A stretch of DNA of 64,000 nucleotides, taken from positions 930,001 to 994,000 of the forward strand of contig JANBVO010000005.1 in assembly GCA_030052745.1 (NCBI GenBank), given 5' to 3'. Origin of the DNA: Pleurostoma richardsiae (lineage: Eukaryota > Ascomycota > Sordariomycetes > Calosphaeriales > Pleurostomataceae). A program made the translations under genes and the position numbers. This document shows positions 1 to 12,365 of the stretch, one piece after another. How positions within the stretch are numbered: position 1 is the stretch's first letter; every line of letters begins with the position of its first letter. The notes below the pieces were generated by a model. That model had not been told where the DNA came from, made no database searches, and worked only from the letters and a program-made list of their open reading frames with translations.

Positions 1-1346
1 AGCCCTTGCTCGTCTCCGGCCTCAGCGCCATCTGGATCATCTGCGTACCGATGACGTGGCACACCTCCCTGACCCTCTCGGGCGACCATCCCATGTACTT
101 CGTCAGCGGCCGCAGCGAGCTGGCCTCGAGCCCCGCGCGGCAGGCGACGAGCCAGAGCTTGCCCAGCGGGGAGGTGTTGGGATCCAATGGGATGGAGTAG
201 TCGGTCACGTCGATGTCCACGAAGCCCGCGTCGATCAGCAGATCCTTCTCCATGTGGCCGACGCCGCGGCGCCTGCCGGCCCTGTTCTCCGCCTCCTCCA
301 GGTCTCTCAGGAACTGGTGCATCATGGACTCCGGCGGGAACCGCGAATAGAAGTTCTTGGGCGACTTGTGATCGTAGAAGTCAACGAGCTCGATCCACCC
401 GCCCGGCTTCAGGCACTTGAACGCCTCCCTGTAGATGAAGCCCCAGTCCGAGAAGGCGCCGGCCATGCTCCGAAAGTGGACGAGATCGATCGAGTCCTCC
501 GGCCGCTCCCAATCGATCTCCGCGTCGTCGACCTCGAAGTTGCAGTTGTGCGGCACGGATGTCGACTGGATCGGCGAGATGTCCATGCCGATCACGTCGC
601 AGTGCGGGAACCTCTCCGACATGCCGATCGCCCATTCGCCCGTGCCGGTGCCGACGTCCAGAATGACCTGCGGATTGTGGAGAGGAGCCGTAGTCAGTTC
701 CAGGTTGAAGAGATTGAGGAACACCTGGTGGACGATGCGTAACCGGTCTTGCTCCTCCTCGTCGTTGGGCATGTAGTAGTCCTTGCAGTACCGCCGGCCA
801 TATTCTTCGACGTAGTCAACATCGCCCTCATATATTGAACGGGTAGACGAGTTCCTGTCGAGCTAAAGTTAGTAAGGCTGCGAACTAGGTGATCTATGGC
901 AGACTTGGCGCATACACTGTGAAGTTATCGGCCATGGCCATCCGCTCGACCCTGTACTGTTGCTGTATGGTGGGATAGCGGCTCGGAGCGTAGATAGACG
1001 AGGGCGCATATATCGATTCGGCTGCATCGTCGTCGTCGTCGTCCTCTCCGTCGTCGACCTCCAAGCCGAGGAGAGCCTCGTCTGGCTCGAGGATGCTCGT
1101 CATTTCCATATCGTCGTCATCTTCGTACGTGGTGCCGCCGGACTGGTCCTCGTCCACCTCGAATCCGAAGCCGCCGTGCGGCGAGTGCAGCTGATCTGCA
1201 TGTCGCGACTCGAGCTCGCGCATTGTGTTCCCCAGCTCTTCTGAAGCACCGGTGTGCATTGCGCCGTCGCCGTTGGGACTCCCGTTCTCGAAGGTCATGT
1301 ACCCCGAGGAGGAGCTTGGTTCACCCTCGGCCATTTTGTGTGGCAT
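1..1346 (-). CDS. LaeA-like SAM-dependent methyltransferase, C-terminal end off the window
   Basis: Two exons are visible, 1346-918 and 862-1, joined over a 55-base intron (donor GTGTAT, branch CTTACTAAC, acceptor TTTAG). The start is the first in-frame ATG; Met5 is an alternative. Residues 1-143 are low-complexity and rich in Ser, Asp and Glu, including a long Asp run. After the splice comes a class I methyltransferase fold: motif I LDVGTGTGEWAI for SAM binding, then DISPIQ, the acidic EVDDAEIDW, FRSMAGAFSDW and LKPGGWIELVDF. This order matches the fungal TAM/LaeA-like group. Members either act in the nucleus as regulators (LaeA of the velvet complex) or are uncharacterised LaeA-like proteins; the methyl acceptor is unknown. 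The reading frame is still open at base 1, so the extreme C-terminus is missing. It is probably a LaeA-like paralogue rather than LaeA itself, but this cannot be decided without a tree. Confidence 0.88.
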
Positions 1347-4300
1347 GTTAACAGTTTTGTCGGGGACTGGACGCGATTCGTGTTCAGCAGGATCGCCGCC
1401 TCTTCCCCATCACGGGCCGGCCAACAGTGGAACGGCGCCGCTGGGGACAAAGGCAGTTTTACGCCTGAGTCGGAAGTTGCCACGGCGAGTTGCTAAAAAT
1501 GCCTGGACGGCAGGTCTGTCGGCAGACAACCCGGCGATTATGGTGTTGGTGCAGGCGCCTCGGTGCATCAATTGACCAGGGTTCAGCCACTCGCGGAGAG
1601 CTGGCCGTCGGGATGGAAGCCCGGTGTAAGTGGCGAATGTCTCGGCCGGTCCAAGTGATGGCGGAGTCGGGGGCCCAGAAGGACGAGTCGCAAACGGATT
1701 CGATCAGCGCAGTTGCGAGGTCGTAGCAGGCGAGGAGGAGAAACAACACGAGCACGGGACACCGAAATACAAATGTGAAGGAGAAGGAGGAGGGCAGCAA
1801 GGGCAGCAAGGGCAGCCAGCAGACGGTGGACGAGGTGGCCCTGACAAACAACCTAAGCTTCTTACAGTCGGGGGGGTCAGGGTTCGTTAAAGGGCTTTTG
1901 GATCGAACTATGCCCCCAGTCGCAGCCGACGGCGAGGCCCAGCAGTCCCTGTAGGAGTCCCGAGTGAGTTTAGCTGACCCATTAATCTGGCATGGTTCCG
2001 CTCGAGGCCCCGTCAGCCAAGCAGCGCCGCAGCTTTCTGCAGCCGGCGGCGGCGTCGGGCCAGGCAATACCTCCGTATCTCGCTGATAAGGAGACTTGAT
2101 AGTGTAGTGTTCTGACTTTCTAACCTGCTCCGGCCAAGCGACAGCTCTCGCCCCCCTCACTTCTACTGTACGATGTACCTATGCTCCGATGCCTCAATGC
2201 TTTAGGGGAGGTAAAGCCCCAGGATCCCTGGCTGGGTTCCCAAGAGTTGACAAGGGCAGGCAAGCTGCCTTGCTAGAGCTGCCTACATAGTAGGTGGGCG
2301 ATGTACCTAAGGTGAGGTGAGTTTACGCAGGCCAACTGCTGGGATCACGTCAGGGAGGATCTCCTCCGGGGTTCGGACGTCCCTAGTGTACTCCGTAGTG
2401 TAGGTACGGAGCACTGACTTGCGTGGATAAGCCAATTCCTCCCCCCTGAGCAATGGTTGTGCAGACGGCCCAGGCCCAAGGGCTCTGCACCATGCCGGGG
2501 AACACTGCCCGGAGCTAACGCTGCTCAACACCGGGGCCGCGAAACGTGGAACAAGCCGAAGCGTGCACCGCGGGGAAAGTTATGCTTCTTTTGTGCATTT
2601 GCGGATGCCGCACATGCTGACGCTGTACGCAAGTACAGCATGATGCCTTTCTATGCTTGAGAAGCTCGTCACCCGCATGAGACGAGGTTGTCTGACAGGC
2701 TTGGTCACATCACGGCAGCTCTTCCGAGATACGTGGAGCCCCTTGACCCCTCCCCTCGTCCAATAAATAGCACAGTTAAGGGTGCCATCGCATAGGAAAT
2801 CATCGACACCTCAAAGAGCTCGGTCGCTCATCAAGGTTCTGCGCGCCTCACCTACGGCGCCGCTCGAGGGCTCGAAGCGAACCTCTCCTTCTGGTACCGG
2901 GGATCATTAGCTGCTGCAGCCCCCAATGCGGGAAAAGGGGGGACTCTCCCCCGGGGCGTCTCCCTGTTGGCTGGCGGTTGCGTAGAGGCTGTACCAAAAC
3001 GATGGTCCTGCCTCTGCTGGCATCGTCACGATGTAACGGCAGATAAGAAAGCGCATTGACGGATTTCGTTCCGCCCTGCATGAAGGGCACCGCGGAATCC
3101 GGCCCTTCAGGGCTCGGATGCTTGTATAACATACCTACCTACACTCCAAGGTCGAGGTGCCTGGCGGGAGGATATAATCTGTTCAGGTGTCATAAGAACG
3201 CATGATGGGCATACTACCGTGGCATAACTGTCTCCTTGCCTTCTTACAATTCCCAGTCTGCAGCTGGACAAGAACGGCGAAGTCTTGCTTCTTTGCTTGC
3301 ATGCATCTCGCTCATGCATGCAACTTGTGAGCCAAGCGAGCCCCGCCTGGACTCGTCTGTTGTCGTCAACCTCCGACGGATTACGGAGTTAGAAGTCCCT
3401 AAGCAACAGAATCTGCCATGCTCGGTGTACGCTGCTGCCTCATGCAATCTAAGCCACTCCGAGGGCGCCTTTCGAGCGCTCGCGAGGTTGCGGGTGGAGG
3501 GCCCGGATGGTTGCCTCCCCCCTTTTTTGCCTTGCTACTAGTAGTGCGGACTCCTCCGCAACTATCTCGAGGCACATACATGCACGAACAGCACAGCAAG
3601 TGGGCGCCAGGTTGTAGTGCCCACGGGACACCGAGCGGCCTGCCTCTGGAGGGCTGTAGATACCTGAGATAGAGTAGTGGTCCCTCGCGGGGAGGTTGCC
3701 GAGCCGAGATTGACTCGCTAGATCTCCCTTCCGATGAGTAACGTACGATGTGGCTTGACGTCGGCGGGACGGAGCCGTCTGTACGCCTCACTATCTCTTC
3801 CTCTCCCCCATGGAGCCCAATCATCGCATAGTAAGGCAGGTGGACAAACTAAGTGCACGCATGTCTATGTTGGTCCCCAAGGTCCCTCCAGAAAGAGTGG
3901 CGACTGTCCGGAACGCTGTATCCTGTTCCCACTCTTCCCCAGGCTCGTGTTCAACGGCGAGGGCAGCAACGACCTCCCCGTTTGCAAACGACCGCGACCG
4001 CAACGCCGCAAAACGGCCGGCCGGTCATGCTGCCATGACGCACTCCACCCGCACTTTCTTGACGCCGGCCGAGGGAGTCGGCCACGCATGAAAGCATTCG
4101 GCATAAAGGAGTTGAGCAAGTTCGCCTTCGCTTAGTCTGAACCTTGAAAGTCGGGTACAGAGAGCCCGGCGTGGATCCCCCTCTGCCAGCTTCCTGCGCT
4201 GAGCTCGCCTAACCTGTTCCGGCCTTGAAAGGCATCCTGGCAGCGGACGGAAGCTAGAGACCTGCAGCCGGTGGGCACCGCGGCGCCGGCTCGCGGGTCC

Positions 4301-5217
4301 CGGAGGGGAGCTTCTCATTGGGCAGCCGGAGGGACGGGGAAGCCCCGCACCCACAGAACGCACTGAAGGGGGACAGCCCGCTGTGTTGGATCCGGGAAAT
4401 GATGAAGAATGAGGAGTTGGTGTGAGACAGAGTGCACTGTTGGCGATGCTGCGTCCGTGTCCGAAAGGAAGGGCAAGGCTCTCCGCGAGTCATATCACAT
4501 CGGCGTTGGCCCCGGCGGGAGAGACGCGCTAGCTGATACGGAGTAAGTGTGTCAGGGGCAGCAGCCTCACTTTCCAGATGCACTGTTGACAGGCAGTGGA
4601 AAACCCCTCGTCGGGGACTCCTACGGAGCAAGGACCGGGCTCGGAGGGAAACGTGGAGGAGGCGGGGATGTTTGGCTCTCACCGCATGTCTGAAATGATA
4701 TCTGGCGGATCATAGGAATCTGCTTTAGAACCTCCCTCCCTCCTCACCACGCTCGGTCAGGACGAGGCTTAGCTTGGCAACCCGTATTTGGAAGCAGGCT
4801 TGAAAAGGGGCTCATGCAACATTACTGACATATCCTCACATCAGACAATAAGAGACTGCTTGGCCTAAGACTGCATTCAAAATGTCGAATCTCAATTAAA
4901 GTGCATCCCATCCCCCAGATCTTGCCTATTTCCTCAACAAGCTCTGAGATCACCCTACAAAATACGCCGTGAAAATGCGGTCACAGAAGACCATGGTCGC
5001 CATCTTTCTGTTTTCTCTTCATTTCTGGCGAGTCGTGCCTCTCTGGCGAGACTCGACTAACATCCGCCGGCCAGATCTATTCATCAAACATGCAAGCGAG
5101 CCAGCAGGCTACAACGAGGATCATCCAACGTAACAGTCAAGCTTGCAAAAAAAAAGATCATTGCTTCTCTTTCCTATTTCCTGTGCTAAAGCCAAAAGAG
5201 CAGAGGAGTTCGCGAGC
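1347..5217. other. Long non-coding stretch upstream of the methyltransferase
   Basis: No convincing gene is seen in 3.9 kb between the methyltransferase start and the stop of the dehydratase. Open frames here, including one of about 230 codons at 1459-2160 minus, begin at non-ATG codons, lack recognisable domains and are interrupted by low-complexity sequence. The part next to 1346 should hold the methyltransferase promoter and leader. Copies of the short motif TACGGAGTA or its relatives lie near 2389, 2403, 3381 and 4536. The last 100-150 bases before 5218 should be the 3' UTR of the dehydratase gene. Confidence 0.6.
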
Positions 5218-6743
5218 CTAGGCCGGGACGGCGTGGGTCGCGCCGTTGGTCTCGGCGATCTTCCGCTTCTTGAGCACGCCGGCGTCGCCGTGCTGCTGGC
5301 TGCCGTTGGCCTGCGGCGTGTCGGTGACGGGCTCCTTGTCGGAGATGACCTTTTCGTCGGCCGTGACGATGGGGAAGGGCGACAGCACCTTGCTGATGTC
5401 GCCCCACCAGTGCTCGCCGAAGCGGCGGTACCAGTCGACGGTGATGCGCAGGCCCTCGGCGAAGGACGTCTTCTGGTCCCAGCCGAGCTGGCGCAGCTTG
5501 GTGCCGTCGACGGCGTACCGGTGGTCGTTGAAGGGTCGGTCGTGCGTGTACTTGACCCACTTGGAGAACTCCTCCGGGGTCTCGTGCGGGATGGTGAACT
5601 GGTCGAGCAGCTTAGCGCACAGCGACAGGTTGGACACCTCGTCGTACGAGCCGACATTGTACACCTGGCCGATCTGGCCCTTGTGTAGGATCGTGTCGAA
5701 GGCATCCGCCGCATCGCCGGCGAAAAGGTACCGACGCGTGGGACTGCCGTCGCCGTGGAGAACCACGGGCTGGCCCCGGTTGAGGAGGCAGCTGAACTTG
5801 GGGATGATCTCTGCGATGGGAGGTTAGAGATCTGGGATCAGATACAACGCACAGCGCTGGAGGGTAGGTACTCACTCTCCGGGTACTGGTGCGGCCCGTA
5901 GACGTTATTACTCCTCACAACGATGACAGGCAGCTTGAAGCTCTTCTCGTAGGAATGAACCAGCATCTCGGCAGCCGCCTTGCTGGCCGCATAGGGGTTG
6001 GTGGGGGCCAGGATGCTCGTCTCCAGCAGGTCATCATCGTCATCCTTGACCTCGCCGTAGACCTCGTCAGTGGAGATGTGGATGAAGCGCTTGATGCCAA
6101 CCTTCTTCGCACTCTCCAGCAGCACGTGGGTGCCATACACGTTGGTGTGGGTGAAGCCGTACGAATTGCCGAAGCTGAGATCAACGTGCGACTGGGCTGC
6201 GAAGTGGAAGATGGTATCGATGTTGTACCGCTCGAGGCAGTCAACCACCTCGTTGGGGTTGGTGATGTCGCCGTGGTAGAAGCTGAAGTTGCGCTTGTCG
6301 TTGAGCATCCGCGTGTTGTTCAGAGACGCACAGTAATCCAGCTTGTCGAACGAGACGATGTTGTAGGCGTGCGGATACGTGAGGGTGAGGTGTCGCACCA
6401 GCCAGCAGGCACTGTCCAATCGCGTTAACATTGTTCTCCTGGAAGCCCGTGATTGAGCCGTTCTCTTCAGGGGGACTCTTACATGAAGCCAGCTCCGCCT
6501 GTAATCATGATGTTCTTGACATCTGGCAGAGGCTCGAACTTGGTGCTGCCAGTCAGCACAGGCGCATCTTGCCAGACCTCGTGGTCATCGAAGAAATTCT
6601 TCCGGTAGCCATTGGCGCCTGTGTGTGCAAGTCACGTCAGCCTCGCAGTTTTTGATGTTTTTGAGGCAAGAACAGCGCTTGCTCTGAAGGATGCTATTCG
6701 TACCTGGTGAGGGGGAGGTTCCGTTGGCGACGCGAGAAGCCAT
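5218..6743 (-). CDS. NDP-glucose 4,6-dehydratase (probable UDP-glucose 4,6-dehydratase)
   Basis: Four exons (6743-6704, 6618-6483, 6411-5876, 5810-5218) give a 434-residue protein. It is an extended short-chain dehydrogenase that oxidises a nucleotide-glucose at C4, eliminates water and yields the 4-keto-6-deoxy sugar, the first step towards rhamnose-type sugars. Visible motifs are the NAD-binding TGGAGFIA (residues 53-60), HISTDEVYGE with the catalytic Thr-Asp-Glu (173-175) and the YAASK pair Tyr199/Lys203. The third Gly of the Rossmann motif is Ala, as in plant RHM-type UDP-glucose dehydratases, so UDP-glucose is the likelier substrate; this is inference. The N-terminal 50 residues and a Ser/Gln/Asp-rich C-terminal tail with a KKRK cluster lie outside the core fold. 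No epimerase/reductase partner is nearby. The first coding exon is only 40 bases, and a predicted 5' UTR intron lies upstream. Confidence 0.92.
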
Positions 6744-6940
6744 TTTTGTGGTATAGAGCCGAAATCGACGTTGAAGGGGGAATTAATTGAGGTCGCAAGA
6801 CTCTGGCGCGTAGAAAACTCGTTCTTCGCGTCGTCTGCTGAAGTGCTGTTCGCAGAACGCAGGAAATCGGCAGAAAGGGAACGAGTGGCACGACGAATGC
6901 TTCACCGCACGAGAGTTTGGAGGGACGCAGAGTCGGCAAT

Positions 6941-7009
6941 CTAGGAGTTGCGGGTTCAGGTCAGTCAAACTGGATGAAAGAAGAGAAGCAAGACCAAGGC
7001 GGTACGTAC
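6941..7009 (-). other. Predicted 5' UTR intron of the dehydratase gene
   Basis: On the minus strand, 200-270 bases before the dehydratase ATG, there is a strong donor GTACGT, a TTTGACTGACC branch-like element and a CTCCTAG acceptor, giving a 69-base intron of the same form as the coding introns. Transcript data would be needed to confirm it. Confidence 0.4.
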
Positions 7010-9260
7010 GAGACAAGGCTATATTATTCTCAGGCCCTTGGAGCAACCTCTGGCCTTGGGAAGGGAGAATTGGTGTCTTAGACGCAGGCGAGGGAGGGAG
7101 AGTACAGCAGCGAGAGTCCAGGAGGAGGTGGGTTTGCGCCGGGGAGAAAGAATTCACCAATAATTGAAGGCAGGCGGATCGCTAGTAGGGCCAACGCAAG
7201 GGGCGCGCGTTGGAACGAGAGAGATCTTCTCTTATACTAGTTTTACGTGCCGCCACAGCTATTTTAGCTGGGAGAGGGATCCTACTCTAAGAGTCTAAGG
7301 GTCTAGAGGAGGGTGGACAGACAGACCGGCAATGCTTGCCCTCAGCGATCACGGTCTGCTCTGCTAACCACCTACCTACCTCAGTATATTACGGGGACAC
7401 ACCTATTAATGTTACCGTATCTAACGCGGCGTGCGCCAGTACGAAGTGCGGAGTGGGCGGTGGTGTTGTCTGGGGCTGCTGCCCACATTTGATCACGAAG
7501 TCGTGGGTGGTGAAGATGTACCCGGTACATCATGGTCTCCTTTAACTTTTCCCCCTCGTACCTTTTGGGACTCGGCGCCTCCAAGTTCTTCTGCCTGGCG
7601 TCAGAGACGATGCACACCCGCCCCCCATCGCGGCCCCTTGGCAGCCGTCACTTTAAGGGGGAGGCTGAAAGGCACAGTACACCATCGAGCCCAGCAAAAC
7701 GTGGGTTCGTGGAACGAGGAATCGAGCAAACTGATTTGCTGAAGGTACCGGTACCACGCAACAGTAATCAACGCTGGTGCGATTTCATCTCAACGTGGGC
7801 ACTAAAGTCCCAACTCGTAAGTGCACTAGGGAAGCAGGGCACACTACTGAGGTACGCTTTCGACGGCCTCATCTTAGCTCGACCCCCCTAGAACGGCGAT
7901 CAACACGACCTTTTACCTGGCCGTGGTACCAGTACCAGTGTAGACTGGTTCTGTTACATCCGGGCCCGAGCTTCCTCGCTTTAGGTTTCGGGCCTCGACG
8001 CGGACGACGATGTCGTGACGAGGTTGCTCTGCGGTGTCGCCTATCTCGAGTCAAGTTAAAAATGATGTCTCGGGTCCTCGCGCGCGCGCGCGAAAAGCCA
8101 CGGCTAGAAGAGCCCAGGGAGCCGGATCCCCCTCATCAACTGCGGAAAAGGGGTCACATCTCATCTGCCCCTCACTACGCGGACTACGGTGATCTGTTGC
8201 GTAACCACCTCGAAAGAGGTTGGTTGGCTTGCATCAACCCCAGCACACCACAGGCCAGGGAATCCTCGGAACACATCCTACGGCGATCGTTGAATGTCTC
8301 TTCTTGCGGAGGATGCGCTTTGAAAACTGCAAAAACCTGGCAAAGGGAAGCGACAGATGGGTTAACATTCCTCTCTGCCTCTAGGGAAGAATGCCACAAC
8401 CCCTTATGTTTGGGAGTCACACACCAGAGGTTGCAGACGCGAGACTGTTCGACAATCGGTTGCCTCCCCGAGACAGCAATCTGATATGGAATCTGAGCTC
8501 CAGAGGACTTCAATCCTCGAGGGTCAAACTGTTATGTTAACAGACCGACTGTACTTGTTGCGTGCTCACTCCGGAGCTGCCCGGGTACTGTGACAAGTGT
8601 CATGGTCGGCTTGTGGCCTCGTACTCATAAAACCCACCCGTAACTGACAAGGGTTTGTGTCTGCCCCTCGCCAACACGAGAACTTGGCATCTTGGATATC
8701 CATTGTCCCCAGGCTTGGCGTCTGCGACTACATCATTAGGGTTAAACCCGCAGCGGGAAGTATCAGGAGAACCTCTACATGCATCGGAAGGACGGCAGTC
8801 CAACCAGATTCCGGCGACCGATGCGTGAGAGACTCTGACCTCTACACCGTAGTCGACGTGTCTGCAACGGGTGGGGGATGAGGGGCTGTCGGGATGCGAC
8901 AAAGAATCTGTAGGGAGCTGTTGCGGAGCAAGATTCGCGTCCCTACTCCACCTCCCGCCATCGCTGGCTCTGTCAACATTGCTGAAAACGGCGCTCCAGC
9001 GGCGGCGATGACTTCGCGCTGGGTCTGCGGTTGTGGCCTAGGAAGTCCAAGATTGGGCCGTCTTACGATTCCCAGCACGTCAGAGAGGCGATAAGAGAGG
9101 GCTCCTTATTGTACACAGAGTTCAGTAGCCAATAACGACGTGCACCTTAACAAATGGGGAACACGAGCAGTGAGCGATACGACCAAGACTAACCACCAGA
9201 ATAGAAACCCGGGCACGGCCCCTGCTCGACAGCCCCTCATCCTCCCGCACCTGGTGTCGG

Positions 9261-9284
9261 TCAGTCAGTTAGTCAGTCAGTCAG
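9261..9284. repeat. TCAG tetranucleotide microsatellite
   Basis: Six TCAG units with one imperfect unit (TTAG) in non-coding DNA. No function is evident. Confidence 0.85.
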
Positions 9285-10680
9285 ATCATTATCACAAGTC
9301 ACGAAGTCTGTCAAGCACGGCACGAGGCTGCCAGCATCTGCATATTCAACGGTCTCAACCTCGGCAAACTCACCGCAGCATGGCGCTGATCTGGCGCTGT
9401 GCAACCTGTCCGTTTTGGTTGTCTGCAGCACCCTCCTCAACCAGCACTTTACCTAGGCGAGTAGGGACCTGCAGAATCTGTGGTGTGCGGCATGCCCGCA
9501 TCTAGTGTAGCCCGGCCAGACTAGTCAGACGTGGAGGAATGTACTGTGCACCGCGAACACATCGAGGAGGGCAGCTGAGCATGCCCGGCGCGTCCTGGTG
9601 CCTTACTGCCTCGGCTTTACTGACAATAGGAGACAACGCTATTCGGCAGTGGAAGTTTGATAGTGGTTGAGCGGCGGCCGGCTAGCCTCAACGGAACAGC
9701 ACAGGGCTACGATTTGGCTTTTTTTCCTTCGAGAACTAAGGGCGACCCCGAAGTTACGGTGCAGCGCTAACACGCAAGGAAGCCGGCCCGGGAAAAGGGC
9801 GGTTCTGGGACTCTGGCTATTAGTTAGCAGGCCATCTAGACTGGGATAGGGAGACTGCAGAGGCTGACGTTTCTTCAGGGTATGGAGTTGTTAACTTGCT
9901 ACTCGAGGGCTGACGTGGAATCCGGGACTCGGGTTAGAGATCGCTTCAGGGGGGAGGCCGCGATGTTTGTCACAGGTACATTACAGAATGTAAGGCAAGG
10001 TATTCTTCGCTTCAGAACCAGCGGCACCCTGCCTCCAGGCGGCCTGGCGGTCTGCATTCCTAAACGTGCAGATTATCATCATGGCATCAGAGAGGAAGGG
10101 AGGAGATCACCCTCCCTGGTTGTCTGCCCCTCTGTAGGTGCGTGTGGTGATGAGCGGCACAGCATACGCTGGACAACCTAAACTCCCCTGCTTGTGCGAG
10201 TCCTCCCTGAGAAACCCGAATAAGGTACAGTCTGTAATTGCAAATTAATGCCTGTACTCGGGCACACTGCATTGCCTTATCGTTTCTTACCACCACAGTG
10301 GTGCCTCCAGGAAACCGGGCTGAAGCTTGTGTCATGTACCGGTACTTGTGAGTTTGGGGCCTTTTACCACTCCATTCCTACGCCCCCAGGGATCGCGCAT
10401 TTTGATGGGCAGCCCCCCTGCCTTTATTGCACTCCCCAGCTTCGTCTCCATACAAAAGTGATCCGCGCAGCCGCTCATTCCGTCTGTCCCGCGAGTCTGC
10501 AACCACGAACTTCTTTCCCCTCGCCTTCGCCCAACTCGACGGTCGAGGCACGCCGCTGCTGCCACCAGATATAAGGCATCATACTCCGTATTTCCTGCCG
10601 GAATCGCCAGTCGAGCACGCGAGCGCCGGGCAATCTTGGCAAAAGTCTAAGCTGGTAGCCCGACTCCTATTTACAGTTGT

Positions 10681-11996
10681 ATGATGGCTACAGATCGGGA
10701 GCGGGCGGGCTCAGTCGCCTCCTCCAGCACCGAAGCTGGCGCCTTTGACGAGAACGACAAGCTGGCACGCATGGAGAAGGACGTGGAGAGCCTCTCGAAG
10801 CGGGAGGAGATGGAGATGGAGGACGAGCGCGAAGACAACGGCCTCCTGCAGGAGAGCGAGAAGCCACAGCCCCCGAAGAGCTCCTTCGCGTCTTCGCTGA
10901 CGTGGATGGTCATCAACACGCTCGCGACGATTGGAATCGTAAGAAGACACCTCCCGCTCCTTGTGCCTCTGGCCATTGATAAGCCCTCCCGCTGACTGAA
11001 ACTTTTTCAGGTCTTTACAAACAAGGCCATCTTCTCCGACCCATCCCTGAAGCTTGCGCAGCTCTCGTTCGCCGCCTTCCACTTTTTCATCACATGGCTC
11101 ACGCTGTACACGCTCTCGAGACCGCGGTTTGCCTTCTTCCAGCCGCGGCGAGCAGCCATCCGGGAGATTATTCCCCTCTCGGTCGCCATGTCCCTGAACG
11201 TCATCCTGCCGAACCTGTCTCTGGCCTTCTCTACCGTCACCTTCTACCAGGTCGCGCGCATTCTTCTGACCCCCTGCGTCGCCCTGATGAACTACTGCCT
11301 CTACCAGGCCACCCTCCCCCGCAATGCCATCCTCGCCCTCGTCCCCGCCTGCGCCGGTGTCGGCATGGTCTCGTACTACGACTCCCTGCCCAGTGCCGAT
11401 GCCAAGGTCAAGACGACGTCGGGCTTGGGCGTCATCTTCGCATTTAGCGGCATCTTTGCCTCGTCTTTGTACACCGTCTGGATTGCCAGCTACCACAGGA
11501 AGCTCCAGATGTCGAGCATGCAGCTGCTCTTCAACCAGGCGCCCGTCTCGGCGTTCCTGCTGCTCTACGTTATCCCCTTCGTGGACACCTTCCCCGTCTG
11601 GAGCAACGTCCAGCTGAGCAGATGGGTCATGATCCTCATGGTAAGAGCTGCCATCTTACAGCAACTATTGCTACGATTTTGCGGGCTAACATAGAGCTAG
11701 TCCGGCTTTTTCGCGTCTCTCATCAACATCTCCCAGTTCTTCATCATCGCCCAGACCGGCCCTGTTTCAAGCACGGTTGTGGGCCATGTCAAGACCTGCA
11801 CGATTGTGGCCCTCGGCTGGGCAACCTCAGGAAGAGCCATCGGAGACAAGTCCGTCCTTGGCGTATTTATTGCTATTGGAGGCATCATTGCGTAAGTGGT
11901 CCCGAGCTTGCGCATCTAATCGCCTGCTTGTTCGCTGACAGAGTTTTTAGCTACTCGCTTGTCATGCTTAAGGAGAAAGCTAAGCAGGGCCGATAG
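10681..11996 (+). CDS. SLC35/triose-phosphate-type (TPT) membrane transporter
   Basis: Four exons (10681-10938, 11011-11640, 11701-11891, 11951-11996) give about 374 residues. The first 75 residues are acidic and cytosolic in character (DEREDN and similar). About ten hydrophobic segments follow, starting at TWMVINTLATIGI, with the TPT-family arrangement FTNKAIF, NLSLAFSTVTFYQVARILLTP and, near the end, GHVKTCTIVALGW. A Lys-rich tail (LKEKAKQGR) closes it. Such proteins exchange nucleotide sugars or phosphorylated sugars across Golgi or ER membranes; the substrate cannot be read from sequence, and SLC35E3-like is the nearest description. The last intron offers two in-frame acceptors 9 bases apart (exon start 11942 or 11951), the longer form adding three residues. 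The gene converges on RPF1. Confidence 0.88.
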
Positions 11997-12365
11997 ACTC
12001 AAAGTTCTACATGGTGGCTTGCGCGAAAGACTTCATTGTATTTATTCGGCACATTCCCCGGGTCTCAGGAGTTGCAGTTGGATGTAAGCATAGATTGGGC
12101 AGGTTCTCACGGTTGAGTACCTATAGGTTCATGACAGAATATCGGTCAGGCTTGGGTGGCATGGGTTGTCAAAAGGGTGCTTGTGCGCAACTGCGATCCG
12201 TATGATACTAGTCGCAATCTTGTATTCGATTGAGCTTTGACGAGACTCGTCATCTGCGTGCCGTGGTCTTGCATGTACTTGCTACTCCGTGTGAGGTACA
12301 AAAGAGGAGGCACCCTATCGACCTCCTGCGAAGGTTCTTCTATAGCTGGGTATCTCTCAAGCTTT
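11997..12365. other. Convergent 3' regions of the transporter and RPF1
   Basis: Both neighbours end into this 369-base interval, so it must hold two opposing 3' UTRs and polyadenylation signals. No coding potential is seen. Confidence 0.6.

Larger units (their letters stand above)
6744..10680. other. Long non-coding stretch, divergent promoter region
   Basis: About 3.9 kb separates the divergent dehydratase and transporter genes. The first 400 bases left of 7160 are pyrimidine-rich on the minus strand and look like the dehydratase leader. The rest holds no frame with a recognisable domain. A frame of about 235 codons at 7777-8484 begins at GTG and reads as random Arg/Pro/Ser-rich sequence. 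Minor structures are a (CG)7 run at 8079-8092, a TCAG microsatellite at 9261-9284 and an ATACTCCGTA motif at 10581. The last 200 bases before 10681 are C/T-rich, as expected of a fungal transcription start region. Confidence 0.55.

Noticed and set aside
1459-2160. Minus-strand open frame of about 233 codons
   Set aside because: Begins at GTG, no domain, biased Pro/Leu/Arg composition, no splice context linking it to a gene.
8079-8092. (CG)7 run as possible Z-DNA or regulatory element
   Set aside because: Short and isolated in a gap without a nearby gene start; no support for function.
7777-8484. Plus-strand open frame of about 235 codons
   Set aside because: Begins at GTG; Arg/Pro-rich random-like sequence; includes a CG dinucleotide run.
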